Shown here piece by piece: positions 7,881-16,788 of a stretch of DNA of 64,000 nucleotides; positions within the stretch are counted from its first letter, which is position 1; the number at the start of each line of letters is the position of its first letter. This stretch comes from JBBECE01 sp040881985. GTDB taxonomy: Bacteria; Pseudomonadota; Alphaproteobacteria; Rhizobiales; Devosiaceae. Under the pieces are notes generated by a model, which saw only the letters and a program-made list of their open reading frames with translations, had not been told where the DNA came from and made no database searches. The stretch is from positions 1 to 64,000 of the forward strand of contig JBBECE010000024.1 in NCBI GenBank assembly GCA_040881985.1. The letters run 5' to 3'. Both the position numbers and the translations under genes were made by a program.

Positions 7881-8933
7881 ATGCAAAGACACCGCGACAT
7901 TCTCTCGGCCATCGGCAATACCCCGCTGATCCGGCTCAACCGGGTCTCGGAGGCGACCGGGTGCGAGATCTGGGGCAAGGCGGAATTCCTCAATCCGGGC
8001 CAGTCGGTCAAGGACCGCGCGGCGCTGGCGATCGTCCGCGACGCCGAAAAGCGCGGGGCGCTGCGGCGCGGCGGCACCATCGTCGAGGGCACCGCCGGCA
8101 ATACCGGGATCGGGCTGGCGCTTGTCGCGGCGGCGCTCGGCTACAAATGCGTCGTCGTCATCCCCGACACGCAAAGCCAGGAAAAGAAAGACGCCATCCG
8201 CATCGCCGGAGCGACCCTGATCGAAGTACCGGCCAAGCCCTATCGCGACCCCAACAATTACATCAAGCTTTCGGGGCGGCTCGCCCAAAAACTCGACCGC
8301 GAGCGCAAGGCCGGGGCCATCTGGGCGCAACAATTCGACAATGTCGCCAATCGCCAGACGCATTTCGACCATACCGGTCCGGAAATCTTCGCCCAGACCG
8401 AAGGGAAAATCGACGGTTTCATCTGTTCGGTCGGCACCGGCGGCACGCTGGCGGGCGTCGCGCAGGCGCTGCGCTCGCGCAACCAAGGTATCAAGATCGG
8501 GCTCGCCGACCCGGAAGGCGCCAATCTTTTCAGCTATTTCACCACCGGCGAATTGAAAACCCAGGGCGATTCGATCACCGAGGGCATCGGCCAGGGCCGG
8601 ATCACCGCCAATCTCGAGGGACTGACGGTCGATTTCCCCTACCGGATTCCCGACGCCGAGGCGCTCCCCTACATTTACGACCTGCTCGAGCACGAGGGCC
8701 TGTGCATGGGTGGCTCGACCGGCATCAACATCGCCGGGGCGGTGCGGCTGGCGCGCGATCTCGGGCCGGGCAAGACCATCGTCACCGTGCTCTGCGACTA
8801 TGGCACGCGCTACGCCGGCAAGCTCTTCAACCCGGCTTTCCTGCGCGGCAAGGGTTTGGCGGTGCCTCGCTTCCTCGAGGCGGGGGCCGATTTCGATATC
8901 GGCGCACTCTTCGAAAAGGAGCCGGCGGCGTGA
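7881..8933 (+). CDS. cysK: cysteine synthase A (O-acetylserine sulfhydrylase)
   Basis: A 350-residue fold-type II PLP enzyme that makes cysteine from O-acetylserine and sulfide. The PLP lysine is K44 in NPGQSVKDR, the phosphate-side loop is EGTAGNTG (residues 69-76) and SVGTGGTLAG is the glycine-rich PLP phosphate cup. TAGNTG replaces the more common TSGNTG, a variant seen in this alphaproteobacterial subgroup. The frame is open back to 7533, but ATG 7881 gives the conserved ILSAIGNTPLI beginning; upstream is repeat DNA. It is followed after 34 bp by a sulfurtransferase gene, so the two probably form an operon for cysteine metabolism. Confidence 0.93.
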   Translation: MQRHRDILSAIGNTPLIRLNRVSEATGCEIWGKAEFLNPGQSVKDRAALAIVRDAEKRGALRRGGTIVEGTAGNTGIGLALVAAALGYKCVVVIPDTQSQEKKDAIRIAGATLIEVPAKPYRDPNNYIKLSGRLAQKLDRERKAGAIWAQQFDNVANRQTHFDHTGPEIFAQTEGKIDGFICSVGTGGTLAGVAQALRSRNQGIKIGLADPEGANLFSYFTTGELKTQGDSITEGIGQGRITANLEGLTVDFPYRIPDAEALPYIYDLLEHEGLCMGGSTGINIAGAVRLARDLGPGKTIVTVLCDYGTRYAGKLFNPAFLRGKGLAVPRFLEAGADFDIGALFEKEPAA

Positions 8934-8967
8934 GCGGGCGGACCCCGCCGCGCTTCATTTGAGCACC

Positions 8968-9810
8968 ATGACGAAGACCGCCCCGCCGCTGGTTTCAACC
9001 GAATTTCTGGCTCGCGAGCTCGGCGCGGCGAAAATGAGGGTGGTCGATGGCTCGTGGCACATGCCGTCGAGCGGCCGCAACGCCCGTGCCGAGTTCGAAG
9101 CGCGGCATATTCCCGGCGCGGTTTTTTTCGACATCGACGCGATCGCCGACACCTCGATCCCGCTGCCCCATATGGTCGCGGGCGAGGCGAGGTTCGCCGC
9201 GATGGCCGGCGCGCTCGGCATCGGCGAGGCCGACCGCATCGTCGTCTATGACAGCCTTGGTCTCTATTCCGCGGCGCGGGTTTGGTGGAATTTCCGGATC
9301 ATGGGCGCGGCGCAAGTTTATGTGCTCGATGGCGGATTGCCTAGATGGCTCGCCGAAGACCGTCCGGTCGAGAGCGGCGTGCCCTACCCTGCCCCCGCCC
9401 GCTTCAATGCGCGGCTGCGCCCGGGTGCGGTCATTCCTGCGGACGGCATACTGACGGCGCTCAAGCAGCCGGGCGAGACGCAGATCGCCGATGTGCGGCC
9501 GGCGGGGCGGTTCAACGGTGAGGTCGCCGAGCCAAGGCCGGGGCTGAGGCGCGGGCATATTCCCGGCTCACTCAATCTGCCGTTTGACGATCTGATCGAG
9601 GACGGGGCGTTGCGCGAAGTGGCGGAACTGGTGATTCGCATGCGGGCGGCGGGGATCGACCCCGAGAAGCCGGTGATCTCGACGTGCGGGTCGGGCGTCA
9701 CCGCGCCGATCCTCAACCTGGCGCTTGCGGTTGCGGGCTACGAGCGGATGCAGGTCTATGACGGCTCGTGGGCCGAGTGGGGCGCCAATCCGGGATTGCC
9801 GATCGCTTGA
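8968..9810 (+). CDS. sseA: 3-mercaptopyruvate sulfurtransferase
   Basis: A 280-residue double rhodanese-domain protein. The N-terminal inactive domain contains the HIPGAVFFDID motif and the C-terminal domain HIPGSLNLPFDD and the active-site loop CGSGVTA with Cys240. CGSGVTA is the signature of mercaptopyruvate sulfurtransferases rather than thiosulfate sulfurtransferases (CRKGVTA). It would transfer sulfur from 3-mercaptopyruvate to cyanide or thiols in the cytoplasm. ATG 8968 gives the full-length family protein, and the gene lies directly downstream of cysK. Confidence 0.92.
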   Translation: MTKTAPPLVSTEFLARELGAAKMRVVDGSWHMPSSGRNARAEFEARHIPGAVFFDIDAIADTSIPLPHMVAGEARFAAMAGALGIGEADRIVVYDSLGLYSAARVWWNFRIMGAAQVYVLDGGLPRWLAEDRPVESGVPYPAPARFNARLRPGAVIPADGILTALKQPGETQIADVRPAGRFNGEVAEPRPGLRRGHIPGSLNLPFDDLIEDGALREVAELVIRMRAAGIDPEKPVISTCGSGVTAPILNLALAVAGYERMQVYDGSWAEWGANPGLPIA

Positions 9811-9817
9811 CGCTGCC

Positions 9818-10819
9818 TCAGCGGATCGGCGGGGCGTACATCAACCCGCCTTTCGTCCACAGAGCATTGAGCCCGCGGGTCATCCCGAGCGGGGAGGACA
9901 TGCCGAGATTGCGGTCGAAGACCTCGGCGTAGTTGCCGACCCCGGCGAGAATGTTGTGCGCCCAGCCGGGGGTGAGCCCGAGCGCCGTGCCAAAATCGCC
10001 TTCGAGCCCGAGCAGCCGCCGGATCGCCGGATTGCGCGATTCGGCCATCGAGTCGATATTGAGGGAGGTGACGCCCAGCTCTTCGGCGTTGATCATCGCG
10101 TAGAGCGTCCACATGACGATGTTGCGCCACTGGTCGTCCCCGGCCCGGATGACCGGGCCGATCGGTTCCTTGGAAAACCGTTCCGGCAGAATCCGGTGGC
10201 CGGCCGGATCGCCGAGCGCGTTGCGGATTGCAAAAAGCCGCGTCGCGCTCGCGGTCACCACATCGCAAAGGCCGGTCCGGTAGGCGGTGATCAGGTCGTC
10301 GGCGGCTTCGTAGAGGATTTCCGTGTAGGTCACCTGCCCGGCGAAAAAGAAGCGGCGCATGTTGTCGGCGTGGTCCGAGCCGTCGATGGCGCAGACGGAA
10401 ATGTCGTGCAGCTCGAGGGCCGAGACGATCCCCGCGTGGTTGCGCATCATGAAGGCCTGGCCGTCGTGGAAGGAGGTCGCGACATAGCCGACGCCGAAAT
10501 CGGTGTCGCGGCGCATCGTCCACGGGGCGTTGCGCGCCATCATGTCGATCTCCCCGCTTTGCAACGGCGCGAAGCGGCTGGCGCCGGTGAAGGAGATGAA
10601 CTCGACCCGATTGGGATCGCCGAAGATCGCGGCGGCAACGGCCCGGCAGACATCGACGTCAAAGCCCGACCACAATCCTTCGGGTGATACCTGCGAGAAG
10701 CCCGGCAAGGTCTCGGTCGAACCGCAGCGCAGGAACCCGCGCGTCTTGACGGCGTCGAGCGTTTGGGCAGCGGCGAGCCCGGGCCACAACGCGAACGCGA
10801 GTGCAATGATCAGACGCAC
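9818..10819 (-). CDS. solitary amino-acid ABC transporter binding protein, AapJ paralogue
   Basis: A 333-residue periplasmic binding protein with a signal peptide (LIIALAFALWPGLAAA) starting from GTG 10817-10819. It parallels AapJ, encoded 3.5 kb away, through its whole length: LDAVKTRGFLRCG versus LEDVKAKGYIQCG, WTMRRDTDFG versus WTMSRDTQLG, NPAIRRLLG followed by EGDFGT in both, and RGLNALWTKGG versus RGLNALWRDGG. Residues in the probable ligand pocket differ (ARNAPWTM versus SRTTTWTM, GSDHADNMR versus GTTTELNA). No permease or ATPase gene accompanies it, so it probably delivers another ligand to AapQMP. It converges on sseA with only 7 bp between them. Confidence 0.9.
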   Translation of the reverse strand: MRLIIALAFALWPGLAAAQTLDAVKTRGFLRCGSTETLPGFSQVSPEGLWSGFDVDVCRAVAAAIFGDPNRVEFISFTGASRFAPLQSGEIDMMARNAPWTMRRDTDFGVGYVATSFHDGQAFMMRNHAGIVSALELHDISVCAIDGSDHADNMRRFFFAGQVTYTEILYEAADDLITAYRTGLCDVVTASATRLFAIRNALGDPAGHRILPERFSKEPIGPVIRAGDDQWRNIVMWTLYAMINAEELGVTSLNIDSMAESRNPAIRRLLGLEGDFGTALGLTPGWAHNILAGVGNYAEVFDRNLGMSSPLGMTRGLNALWTKGGLMYAPPIR

Positions 10820-11004
10820 TACCCGGAACCCTTGTCCCGGCCCCTCCCTCAAGGAACCGGTTCCTCCACATGATGAGAACGCTGATTCTCGGCAATTCGG
10901 TGACGGGGTCAAGACAAGGCTGGTTGAAAAGCGCCAAGGCGTTAACGCCCGGCGCGGCAAATCGACGCCCGCGTTGCGGCCAAGGTTGCGCTTCGCACGG
11001 CTCG

Positions 11005-11106
11005 GCGCGCCCGGCGCTCAAATCGCTCCACCGGAGCAATTTGCCCCTTCAGGTCGCGCGCCCGGCGCTCAAATCGCTCCACCGGAGCAATTTGCCCCTT
11101 CGGGTC
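11005..11106. repeat. 51-bp tandem duplication containing a palindrome
   Basis: Two head-to-tail 51-bp units, 11005-11055 and 11056-11106, differ at one base. Each contains CAAATCGCTCC-ACC-GGAGCAATTTG (11019-11043 and 11070-11094), an 11-bp stem with one mismatch. It lies just after the aapP stop codon, on the 3' side of the aap operon, so the stem-loops could act as terminators or mRNA 3' ends. A related element lies at 40824-40866. Confidence 0.85.
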
Positions 11107-11113
11107 GCGCCTT

Positions 11114-11917
11114 TCAGTGCAAAATCTGGCTGAGGAACAGTTTGGTGCGCTCGTGCCTGGGGTGATCGAAGAACTCGCCCGGCTCGTTCTCTTCGATGAT
11201 CTGGCCCTGATCCATGAAGATCACGCGGTTGGCGACTTGCCGGGCGAAACCCATTTCGTGGGAGACGACCAGCATGGTCATGCCCGACTCGGCAAGATCG
11301 ACCATCACGTCGAGCACTTCCTTGATCATTTCGGGGTCGAGCGCCGAGGTCGGCTCGTCGAAGAGCATGATTTTCGGGTTCATGCAAAGCGAGCGGGCGA
11401 TGGCGACGCGCTGCTGCTGTCCGCCGGACAGCTGGCCGGGGAACTTCAGGGCCTGTTCGGGAATTTTCACCCGCTCCAGGTATTTCATCGCCGAGGCTTC
11501 GGCCTCGAGCCTGGGCGTGCCGCGCACCCAGATCGGGGCGAGCGTGCAGTTCTGCAGGATTGTCAGGTGCGGGAAGAGGTTGAAGTGCTGGAAGACCATC
11601 CCGACCTCGCGGCGGACCTCGTCGACGCGCTTGAGGTCGGAGGTGAGTTCGACGCCGTCAACGACGATCTTGCCCTGCTGGTGCTCCTCGAGCCGGTTGA
11701 GGCAGCGGATGAGCGTCGACTTGCCCGAGCCCGACGGACCGGCGATGACGATACGCTCGCCGTTCATGACGGTCAGGTTAATGTCGAGCAGGACGTGAAA
11801 GTCGCCGAACCATTTGTGCATGTGGACGATGTCGATGGCGACGTCGGTATCGGAGACACGCATCTTGCTCCGGTCGACGTGCAGGTCGGTATCGAGCGCG
11901 GCGGATTCCATGGACAT
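11114..11917 (-). CDS. aapP: general L-amino acid ABC transporter ATPase
   Basis: A 267-residue ABC ATPase of the polar amino acid type. It shows Walker A GPSGSGKST, the Q-loop VFQHFNLFPHLT, the signature LSGGQQQRVAIARSL, Walker B IMLFDEPTSALD and the switch His in VVSHEMGFAR. It would power import of many L-amino acids through AapQ and AapM at the inner membrane. ATG 11915-11917 is preceded by AGAGGT and lies two bases past the aapM stop. The open frame beyond that start is antisense-free overlap into aapM and is not used. Confidence 0.96.
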   Translation of the reverse strand: MSMESAALDTDLHVDRSKMRVSDTDVAIDIVHMHKWFGDFHVLLDINLTVMNGERIVIAGPSGSGKSTLIRCLNRLEEHQQGKIVVDGVELTSDLKRVDEVRREVGMVFQHFNLFPHLTILQNCTLAPIWVRGTPRLEAEASAMKYLERVKIPEQALKFPGQLSGGQQQRVAIARSLCMNPKIMLFDEPTSALDPEMIKEVLDVMVDLAESGMTMLVVSHEMGFARQVANRVIFMDQGQIIEENEPGEFFDHPRHERTKLFLSQILH

Positions 11918-11919
11918 GG

Positions 11920-13044
11920 CTACCTCTTGTGGCCGGTATCGAGGCGTCGCTCCATCGCGACGGAGTATCGCGATATGGAGAAACAAAAGATCCAGAAGAC
12001 GATGGCGGCGAACGCGTAGCCGGTCACTGCCTGGGTGGCGGACGCCCATTCGAGCATGTCGTTCTTGGTCTTCACCGCCTCGAGCAAATCCTTCATTCCG
12101 ACGATATAGACGAGCGAAGTGTCCTTGAAGAGCGAAATGAAATTGTTGACGATGCCCGGAATGACGTGCTTGAGCGCCTGCGGCAGGACGATGAACCCCA
12201 TCGACTTCCAGTAATTGAGGCCGAGCGCCGAGGCCGCCTCGTACTGGCCGCGCGGGATGGCCTGCAGGCCGCCGCGGACGACTTCTGCCATGTAGGCCGC
12301 GGAAAACAGCGTCACCCCGACGAGCGCGCGGAGCAACTTGTCAATGGTGGTGCCCTGCGGCATGAACAGCGGCAGCATGATCGATGCGAAAAACAATATC
12401 GAGATCAACGGCACCGCGCGGATCAGTTCGATGAACATGATGCACAGCGTCTTGATGACCGGCAGCCGCGACCGCCGGCCCAGGGCCAACAGCACGCCGA
12501 GCGGCAGCGAACCGCAAATGCCGACGACCGAGATGATGAGGGTGACCATCAGTCCGCCCCACATTTCGGTGGGGATAAAGCTCAGGCCGAACATGCCGCC
12601 GCTCAGCAAGACGATGCTGACGAACGGAAAGACAACGAAGAACATGCCGGCGTTGATGCCCTTGTATGGCACACGCGGCCAAAGCAGCGGAACGACCAGG
12701 AGCGCCAGCATCGCAAAGACGATGTTGACGCGCCAATACTGGTCCATCGGGTAGAAACCGTAGATGAAGAACTCGATCTCGCTGGCGATGTAGGCCCAGC
12801 AGGCGCCGGCGTTTTCGACGCGGCATTGCTCGACGGTGCCGCCCGGGGGAACGGCGTTGCCGATAAAGAAGCCGTAGAGCGGCGGGATGACCCAGAACAA
12901 AAAGGCGATGCCGAGGAACGTCAGCAGCGTGTCGGTGGGAGTAGCGAAGAGTTTCTTGCGCGCCCAGCCGACCGCCCCCGAGGTACGACGCGGCGCAGGC
13001 TCCGGTTGGGCCAATTCGGTACGGACGTAGGCGCTCTCGCTCAT
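11920..13044 (-). CDS. aapM: general L-amino acid ABC transporter permease
   Basis: A 374-residue inner-membrane permease. An N-terminal region with a long extracytoplasmic loop (GGTVEQCRVENAGACWAY) precedes the transport core, which has the EAA-type coupling motif EAASALGLNYWKSMGFIVLPQAL that contacts the ATPase. The size and the extra N-terminal membrane segments match AapM of rhizobia. It lies between aapQ (9-bp gap) and aapP (2-bp gap), so the three are clearly co-transcribed. Confidence 0.95.
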   Translation of the reverse strand: MSESAYVRTELAQPEPAPRRTSGAVGWARKKLFATPTDTLLTFLGIAFLFWVIPPLYGFFIGNAVPPGGTVEQCRVENAGACWAYIASEIEFFIYGFYPMDQYWRVNIVFAMLALLVVPLLWPRVPYKGINAGMFFVVFPFVSIVLLSGGMFGLSFIPTEMWGGLMVTLIISVVGICGSLPLGVLLALGRRSRLPVIKTLCIMFIELIRAVPLISILFFASIMLPLFMPQGTTIDKLLRALVGVTLFSAAYMAEVVRGGLQAIPRGQYEAASALGLNYWKSMGFIVLPQALKHVIPGIVNNFISLFKDTSLVYIVGMKDLLEAVKTKNDMLEWASATQAVTGYAFAAIVFWIFCFSISRYSVAMERRLDTGHKR

Positions 13045-13053
13045 GGCCGGTCT

Positions 13054-14244
13054 CTACCGTTCCACCAGAGCTACGCGAGCGTTGTACCAGTTCATCGCCG
13101 CCGAGGTGGCGAGCGAAAAGATCAGGTACACAAGCATGGTGAGCGCAATGCATTCGATGGCGCGGCCCGTCTGATTGAGGGCGGTACCGGTGAAGACGTT
13201 GACGAGTTCCGGATAGCCGATGGCGGCGCCAAGCGAAGAGTTCTTGGTCAGATTGAGATACTGGCTGGTCAGCGGCGGCACGATCACCCGCATGGCCTGA
13301 GGAATGATGACGAGGCGCAGGCGGTCGCCTTCCTTCAGGCCGAGCGATTGAGCCGCTTCGGTCTGGCCTTTGTTGACCGCCTGGATGCCGGCGCGGACGG
13401 TCTCGGCGATGAAGGCCGCGGTGTAGATGCTCAGGCCAAAGGCGAGCGCCACGAATTCGGGGGGAAGTTCCAGCCCGCCTGCGAAGTTGAAGCGGTTGAG
13501 AACCGGCGGATCGAAGGCAACGCTCGCTCCGCTGACGAGCCATGTCAACGCGGCGAGGCCGACAACGATGCCGATTGAAGACAAGGCGACAGGAAAGCGC
13601 TGGCCAGTCGCTTCCAGACGCCGCCTCGCCCAACGCCCGACCCCTATCGAAAGGATGACACCGACGGCAAGCGCAACCCAGACCCAGACGGTCTGATCGT
13701 TTGGCAGCGGCTTGGGGACGAACAGGCCGCGCTGGTTGATAAAGATGTCGAAGGGCAGCGCGAAGGACTCGCGCACGGCCGGCATGGTCTTGAGAACCGC
13801 GAAGTACCAGAAGAAGAGCTGCAGCAGCAGCGGGATGTTGCGGATCGTCTCGACGTAGATAGTGGCGAGCCGGGAAATAATGTAGTTCGAGGATAGCCGG
13901 GCAATGCCGACGGTGAAACCGATGATGGTGGCGAAAACGATACCGATGACCGCCACCAGCAGCGTGTTGGTGAGCCCGACAAGAAAAGCCTGCCAGTAGT
14001 ACGAGGTGCGGTCGAAAGGGATCAGCGAGAAGCTGATGTCGAAGCCGGAAGTTTTGCCGAGGAAGTCGAAGCCGGTCGTTTTGTTCTGCGCCGCCAGGTT
14101 GGCGGCCGTATTGCTGATGATCCAGCCGAAGAAACCAATGACGATGGCGGCGACGATGACTTGATAAATGAGACCGCGGATGCGCGGATCGTTGAGGAAT
14201 GACGTCCCGGGCGCGGCCAGCCGATCAGTCTCAAGCACTGCCAT
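13054..14244 (-). CDS. aapQ: general L-amino acid ABC transporter permease
   Basis: A 396-residue multi-spanning permease and partner of AapM. The coupling motif is EAAQSLGLKEGDRLRLVIIPQAM, and the PPLTSQYLNLTKNSS segment is the usual glutamate/general amino acid permease C-terminal core. Several predicted membrane segments precede it, with a long insertion around residues 165-235 that is typical of AapQ and longer than in HisQ-like permeases. It is the second gene of the aap operon, separated from aapJ by 114 bp that contain a hairpin. Confidence 0.95.
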   Translation of the reverse strand: MAVLETDRLAAPGTSFLNDPRIRGLIYQVIVAAIVIGFFGWIISNTAANLAAQNKTTGFDFLGKTSGFDISFSLIPFDRTSYYWQAFLVGLTNTLLVAVIGIVFATIIGFTVGIARLSSNYIISRLATIYVETIRNIPLLLQLFFWYFAVLKTMPAVRESFALPFDIFINQRGLFVPKPLPNDQTVWVWVALAVGVILSIGVGRWARRRLEATGQRFPVALSSIGIVVGLAALTWLVSGASVAFDPPVLNRFNFAGGLELPPEFVALAFGLSIYTAAFIAETVRAGIQAVNKGQTEAAQSLGLKEGDRLRLVIIPQAMRVIVPPLTSQYLNLTKNSSLGAAIGYPELVNVFTGTALNQTGRAIECIALTMLVYLIFSLATSAAMNWYNARVALVER

Positions 14245-14318
14245 GCGTATTGTGGCCCCTGTCCCCAGACCCGATCGTCCCCGCGTGACGGCGATACCTA
14301 ACTGCCGCGCATATGAGA

Positions 14319-14347
14319 TCCGGCGTCCCGCAGGGCAGGACGCCGGA
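14319..14347 (-). terminator. stem-loop between aapJ and aapQ
   Basis: TCCGGCGTCC and GGACGCCGGA form a perfect 10-bp stem with a 9-base loop directly after the aapJ stop. There is no clear U-run after it. Such hairpins after a binding-protein gene commonly protect the upstream message or cause partial termination, giving more AapJ than AapQMP. That role is inferred. Confidence 0.6.
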
Positions 14348-14358
14348 CCGGAGTTGTG

Positions 14359-15375
14359 TTAGCGAATCGGCGGCGAGTACTGGATGCCGCCATCCCGCCA
14401 CAAAGCGTTCAGGCCGCGCGCCAGCCCGATCGGCGTATTCGGACCGACATGGCGCTCGTAGGACTCGGCGTAGTTCCCGATGTGCTTGATGATCTGGTAC
14501 GCCCAGTCCTTGGTGAGACCGAGCGGCGTGCCGAAGTCGCCCTCAACGCCGAGCAGGCGCCGAATGGCCGGATTTTCCGACGCCAGCATATCGTCGACGT
14601 TGGCCTGGGTTATCCCCAGTTCCTCCGCCTCAAGGAGAGCAAAGTAGGTCCAGCGCGCGATATTGAACCAGGTGTCGTCGCCTTGCCGCACGACGGGGCC
14701 GAGCGGCTCCTTGGAAATAATTTCCGGCAGGATGATGTGGGCAGCCGGCTCGGTGAGCTTGGAACGCTCCGAGGCGAGCGCCGACGAGTCCGTCGTATAG
14801 ACGTCGCAGCGGCCGTCTTCGTAGGCTTTGATGACTTCGTCCTGATCGATAAACACCACGGTGTTGAAGTCCATGCCGTTGGCGGCGAAATAGTCCGCCG
14901 CGTTGAGCTCGGTGGTGGTGCCTGACTCGATGCAGATGGCGGCGCCGCTCAGTTCGAGAGCGGAGGTGACGCCCAGGTCTTCGCGGACCATGAAGCCCTG
15001 CCCGTCATAGAACATGGTGCCGATGAACTTGATGCCGAGCTGGGTATCGCGGCTCATCGTCCAGGTGGTGGTGCGGCTCAGGACATCGATTTCACCCGCC
15101 GACAGCGCGGTGAAGCGCTCCTGCGAGGTGAGCGGGGTGTAGCGTACCGCTTCGGGATCGTTGAAGATCGCGGCGGACATGGCCCGGCAGAAGTCAACTT
15201 CGAGGCCGGTCCAGTTGTTGTTGGCGTCGGGCGCCGAAAAACCGACGGTGCCGGAGGTTACGCCGCATTGGATGTAGCCCTTGGCCTTGACATCCTCGAG
15301 CGTGGCGCCGAGAGCGGCCTGGGCGGTCAAGCCCATGGTCACGCCGAGCGCGACGGTTGCGATTATCTTTTTCAT
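14359..15375 (-). CDS. aapJ: general L-amino acid ABC transporter substrate-binding protein
   Basis: A 338-residue periplasmic binding protein with the signal peptide MKKIIATVALGVTMGLTAQAALGA. The mature part has the SBP_bac_3 layout and the AapJ-typical NPAIRRLLG/EGDFGT, PLGLTKDWAY and RGLNALWRDGG segments near the C-terminus. It captures L-amino acids for AapQMP. The reading frame stays open far upstream on this strand, antisense to metC, but ATG 15373-15375 with AAAGGG nearby gives the signal peptide and family length. The promoter should lie in 15376-15600, between the divergent aapJ and metC genes. Confidence 0.96.
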   Translation of the reverse strand: MKKIIATVALGVTMGLTAQAALGATLEDVKAKGYIQCGVTSGTVGFSAPDANNNWTGLEVDFCRAMSAAIFNDPEAVRYTPLTSQERFTALSAGEIDVLSRTTTWTMSRDTQLGIKFIGTMFYDGQGFMVREDLGVTSALELSGAAICIESGTTTELNAADYFAANGMDFNTVVFIDQDEVIKAYEDGRCDVYTTDSSALASERSKLTEPAAHIILPEIISKEPLGPVVRQGDDTWFNIARWTYFALLEAEELGITQANVDDMLASENPAIRRLLGVEGDFGTPLGLTKDWAYQIIKHIGNYAESYERHVGPNTPIGLARGLNALWRDGGIQYSPPIR

Positions 15376-15615
15376 TGGGAAGCCCTTTGTTTCCTGACCC
15401 TGTTGTCGTGACTGGTCATCGATTGATCGCCGATGACCTAAGTACAGACCCGGCCACGATAAACCGCAGCCGAGGTCGCTGAGGCCATGGAATGGCAATT
15501 TTACCTTCCGGTCAAGGCCGCGCGCCAAATGAATTGAACCGGCAGAGGCCGGAGCGACCATGCGGCGGGCGCGGCTCTCGACAAACAAGCGCCGGTGGTC
15601 GAGGTTGGCGCCGCG

Positions 15616-16788
15616 ATGACCCCGGTCAAGAAAAAACGCGCCGCCGAAACCGTGCTGACCCATGGCGGCCGGCATCCGCATACCCAGCATGGGTTCGTCA
15701 ATACGCCGGTGGTGCGCGGCTCGACGGTCGTATTCGAAACTCTCGACGAACTGGAGACGCCGACCAAGCCGTATCGCTACGGCCGGCACGGCAATCCGAC
15801 GACCGACGCGGTCGCCGAGATCATTACCGAACTTGAAGGGGCGGCCGGCACGGTACTGACGCCTTCGGGGCTGTCGGGGATCGCGATCGCGCTCTTGGCT
15901 TGCCTTGAGAACGGCGACGACGTGCTGGTGACTGACAGCGCCTATGAGCCGACGCGGCACTTCTGCAACGACATGCTGTCGAGAAACGGGGTCAGCGCGC
16001 GCTACTACGATCCGCGGATCGGCGCGGGCATCGCCCAACTGATCCGCCCCAATACTCGGGCAATTTTCATGGAAAGCCCAGGGTCGCTGACGTTCGAAAT
16101 CCAGGACCTGCCGGCAGTCCGGGCCGCGGCGGGGAAAGACATCGCGATCATTTTTGACAACAGCTGGGCGACGCCCCTGTTTCACAATCCGCTGAGCCTC
16201 GGCGCCGATATCGTGGTGCACACCGGGACAAAAATGTTCGTCGGCCACTCGGACGCGATCCTCGGCACGGTCTCGGCGACCGCGGCGCGCCTCGCGGCGG
16301 TGCAGCGGACCTCGCGCGGCCACGGCGTCAATGTTTCGCCGGACGATGCCTGGCTTGCGGCGCGCGGACTGAGGACGCTGGGCGTCCGGATGAAGGAGCA
16401 TCAGTCCCGGGCGCTCGAGCTGGCGCGCTGGCTCGAGGCGCGGGGAGACGTGGTGCGGGTCATTCATCCCGGATTGCCGACCCACCCGGACCATCGCCTC
16501 TTCGCGCGCGACTTCAGGGGTTCGGGAAGCCTCTTCGGTTTCGTGCTGCCGCCGGCCCGACGCGCCGCGATCGCGGCGATGATGGACGGGATGGAACTCT
16601 ATGCGATGGGCTATTCGTGGGGCGGTTTCGAGAGCCTGATGCTGCCGATCGACCCCCGCAAGGCTCGCACCGCCGTGCCGTGGACCGAAAAGGGCAACCT
16701 CTTCCGGCTGCATGCCGGGTTCGAGGACATGGGTGAACTCAAGGCCGACCTCGAGGCGGGGCTCAAGCGTTACCGCGCGGCGTCCTGA
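15616..16788 (+). CDS. metC: cystathionine beta-lyase
   Basis: A 390-residue Cys/Met-metabolism PLP enzyme. Motifs include YGRHGNPTTDAVAEIITELEG near the N-terminus, NSWATP for the PLP-ring aspartate region (IIFDNSWATP) and the Schiff-base lysine in VHTGTKMFVGHSD. The C-terminus has the RLHAGFEDMGELKADLEAGL motif. It cleaves cystathionine to homocysteine, pyruvate and ammonia. It is read divergently from aapJ, an arrangement conserved in rhizobia. A GTG at 15595 is also in frame; ATG 15616 was chosen because the family begins about there. Confidence 0.92.
   Translation: MTPVKKKRAAETVLTHGGRHPHTQHGFVNTPVVRGSTVVFETLDELETPTKPYRYGRHGNPTTDAVAEIITELEGAAGTVLTPSGLSGIAIALLACLENGDDVLVTDSAYEPTRHFCNDMLSRNGVSARYYDPRIGAGIAQLIRPNTRAIFMESPGSLTFEIQDLPAVRAAAGKDIAIIFDNSWATPLFHNPLSLGADIVVHTGTKMFVGHSDAILGTVSATAARLAAVQRTSRGHGVNVSPDDAWLAARGLRTLGVRMKEHQSRALELARWLEARGDVVRVIHPGLPTHPDHRLFARDFRGSGSLFGFVLPPARRAAIAAMMDGMELYAMGYSWGGFESLMLPIDPRKARTAVPWTEKGNLFRLHAGFEDMGELKADLEAGLKRYRAAS

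Noticed and set aside
11005..11106. Two repeat units considered as a CRISPR array
   Set aside because: Units are adjacent with no spacers, there are only two of them, and no cas genes are near.
15376..15600. SAM riboswitch upstream of metC
   Set aside because: I could not find the conserved SAM-II stem and pseudoknot sequences in this stretch.
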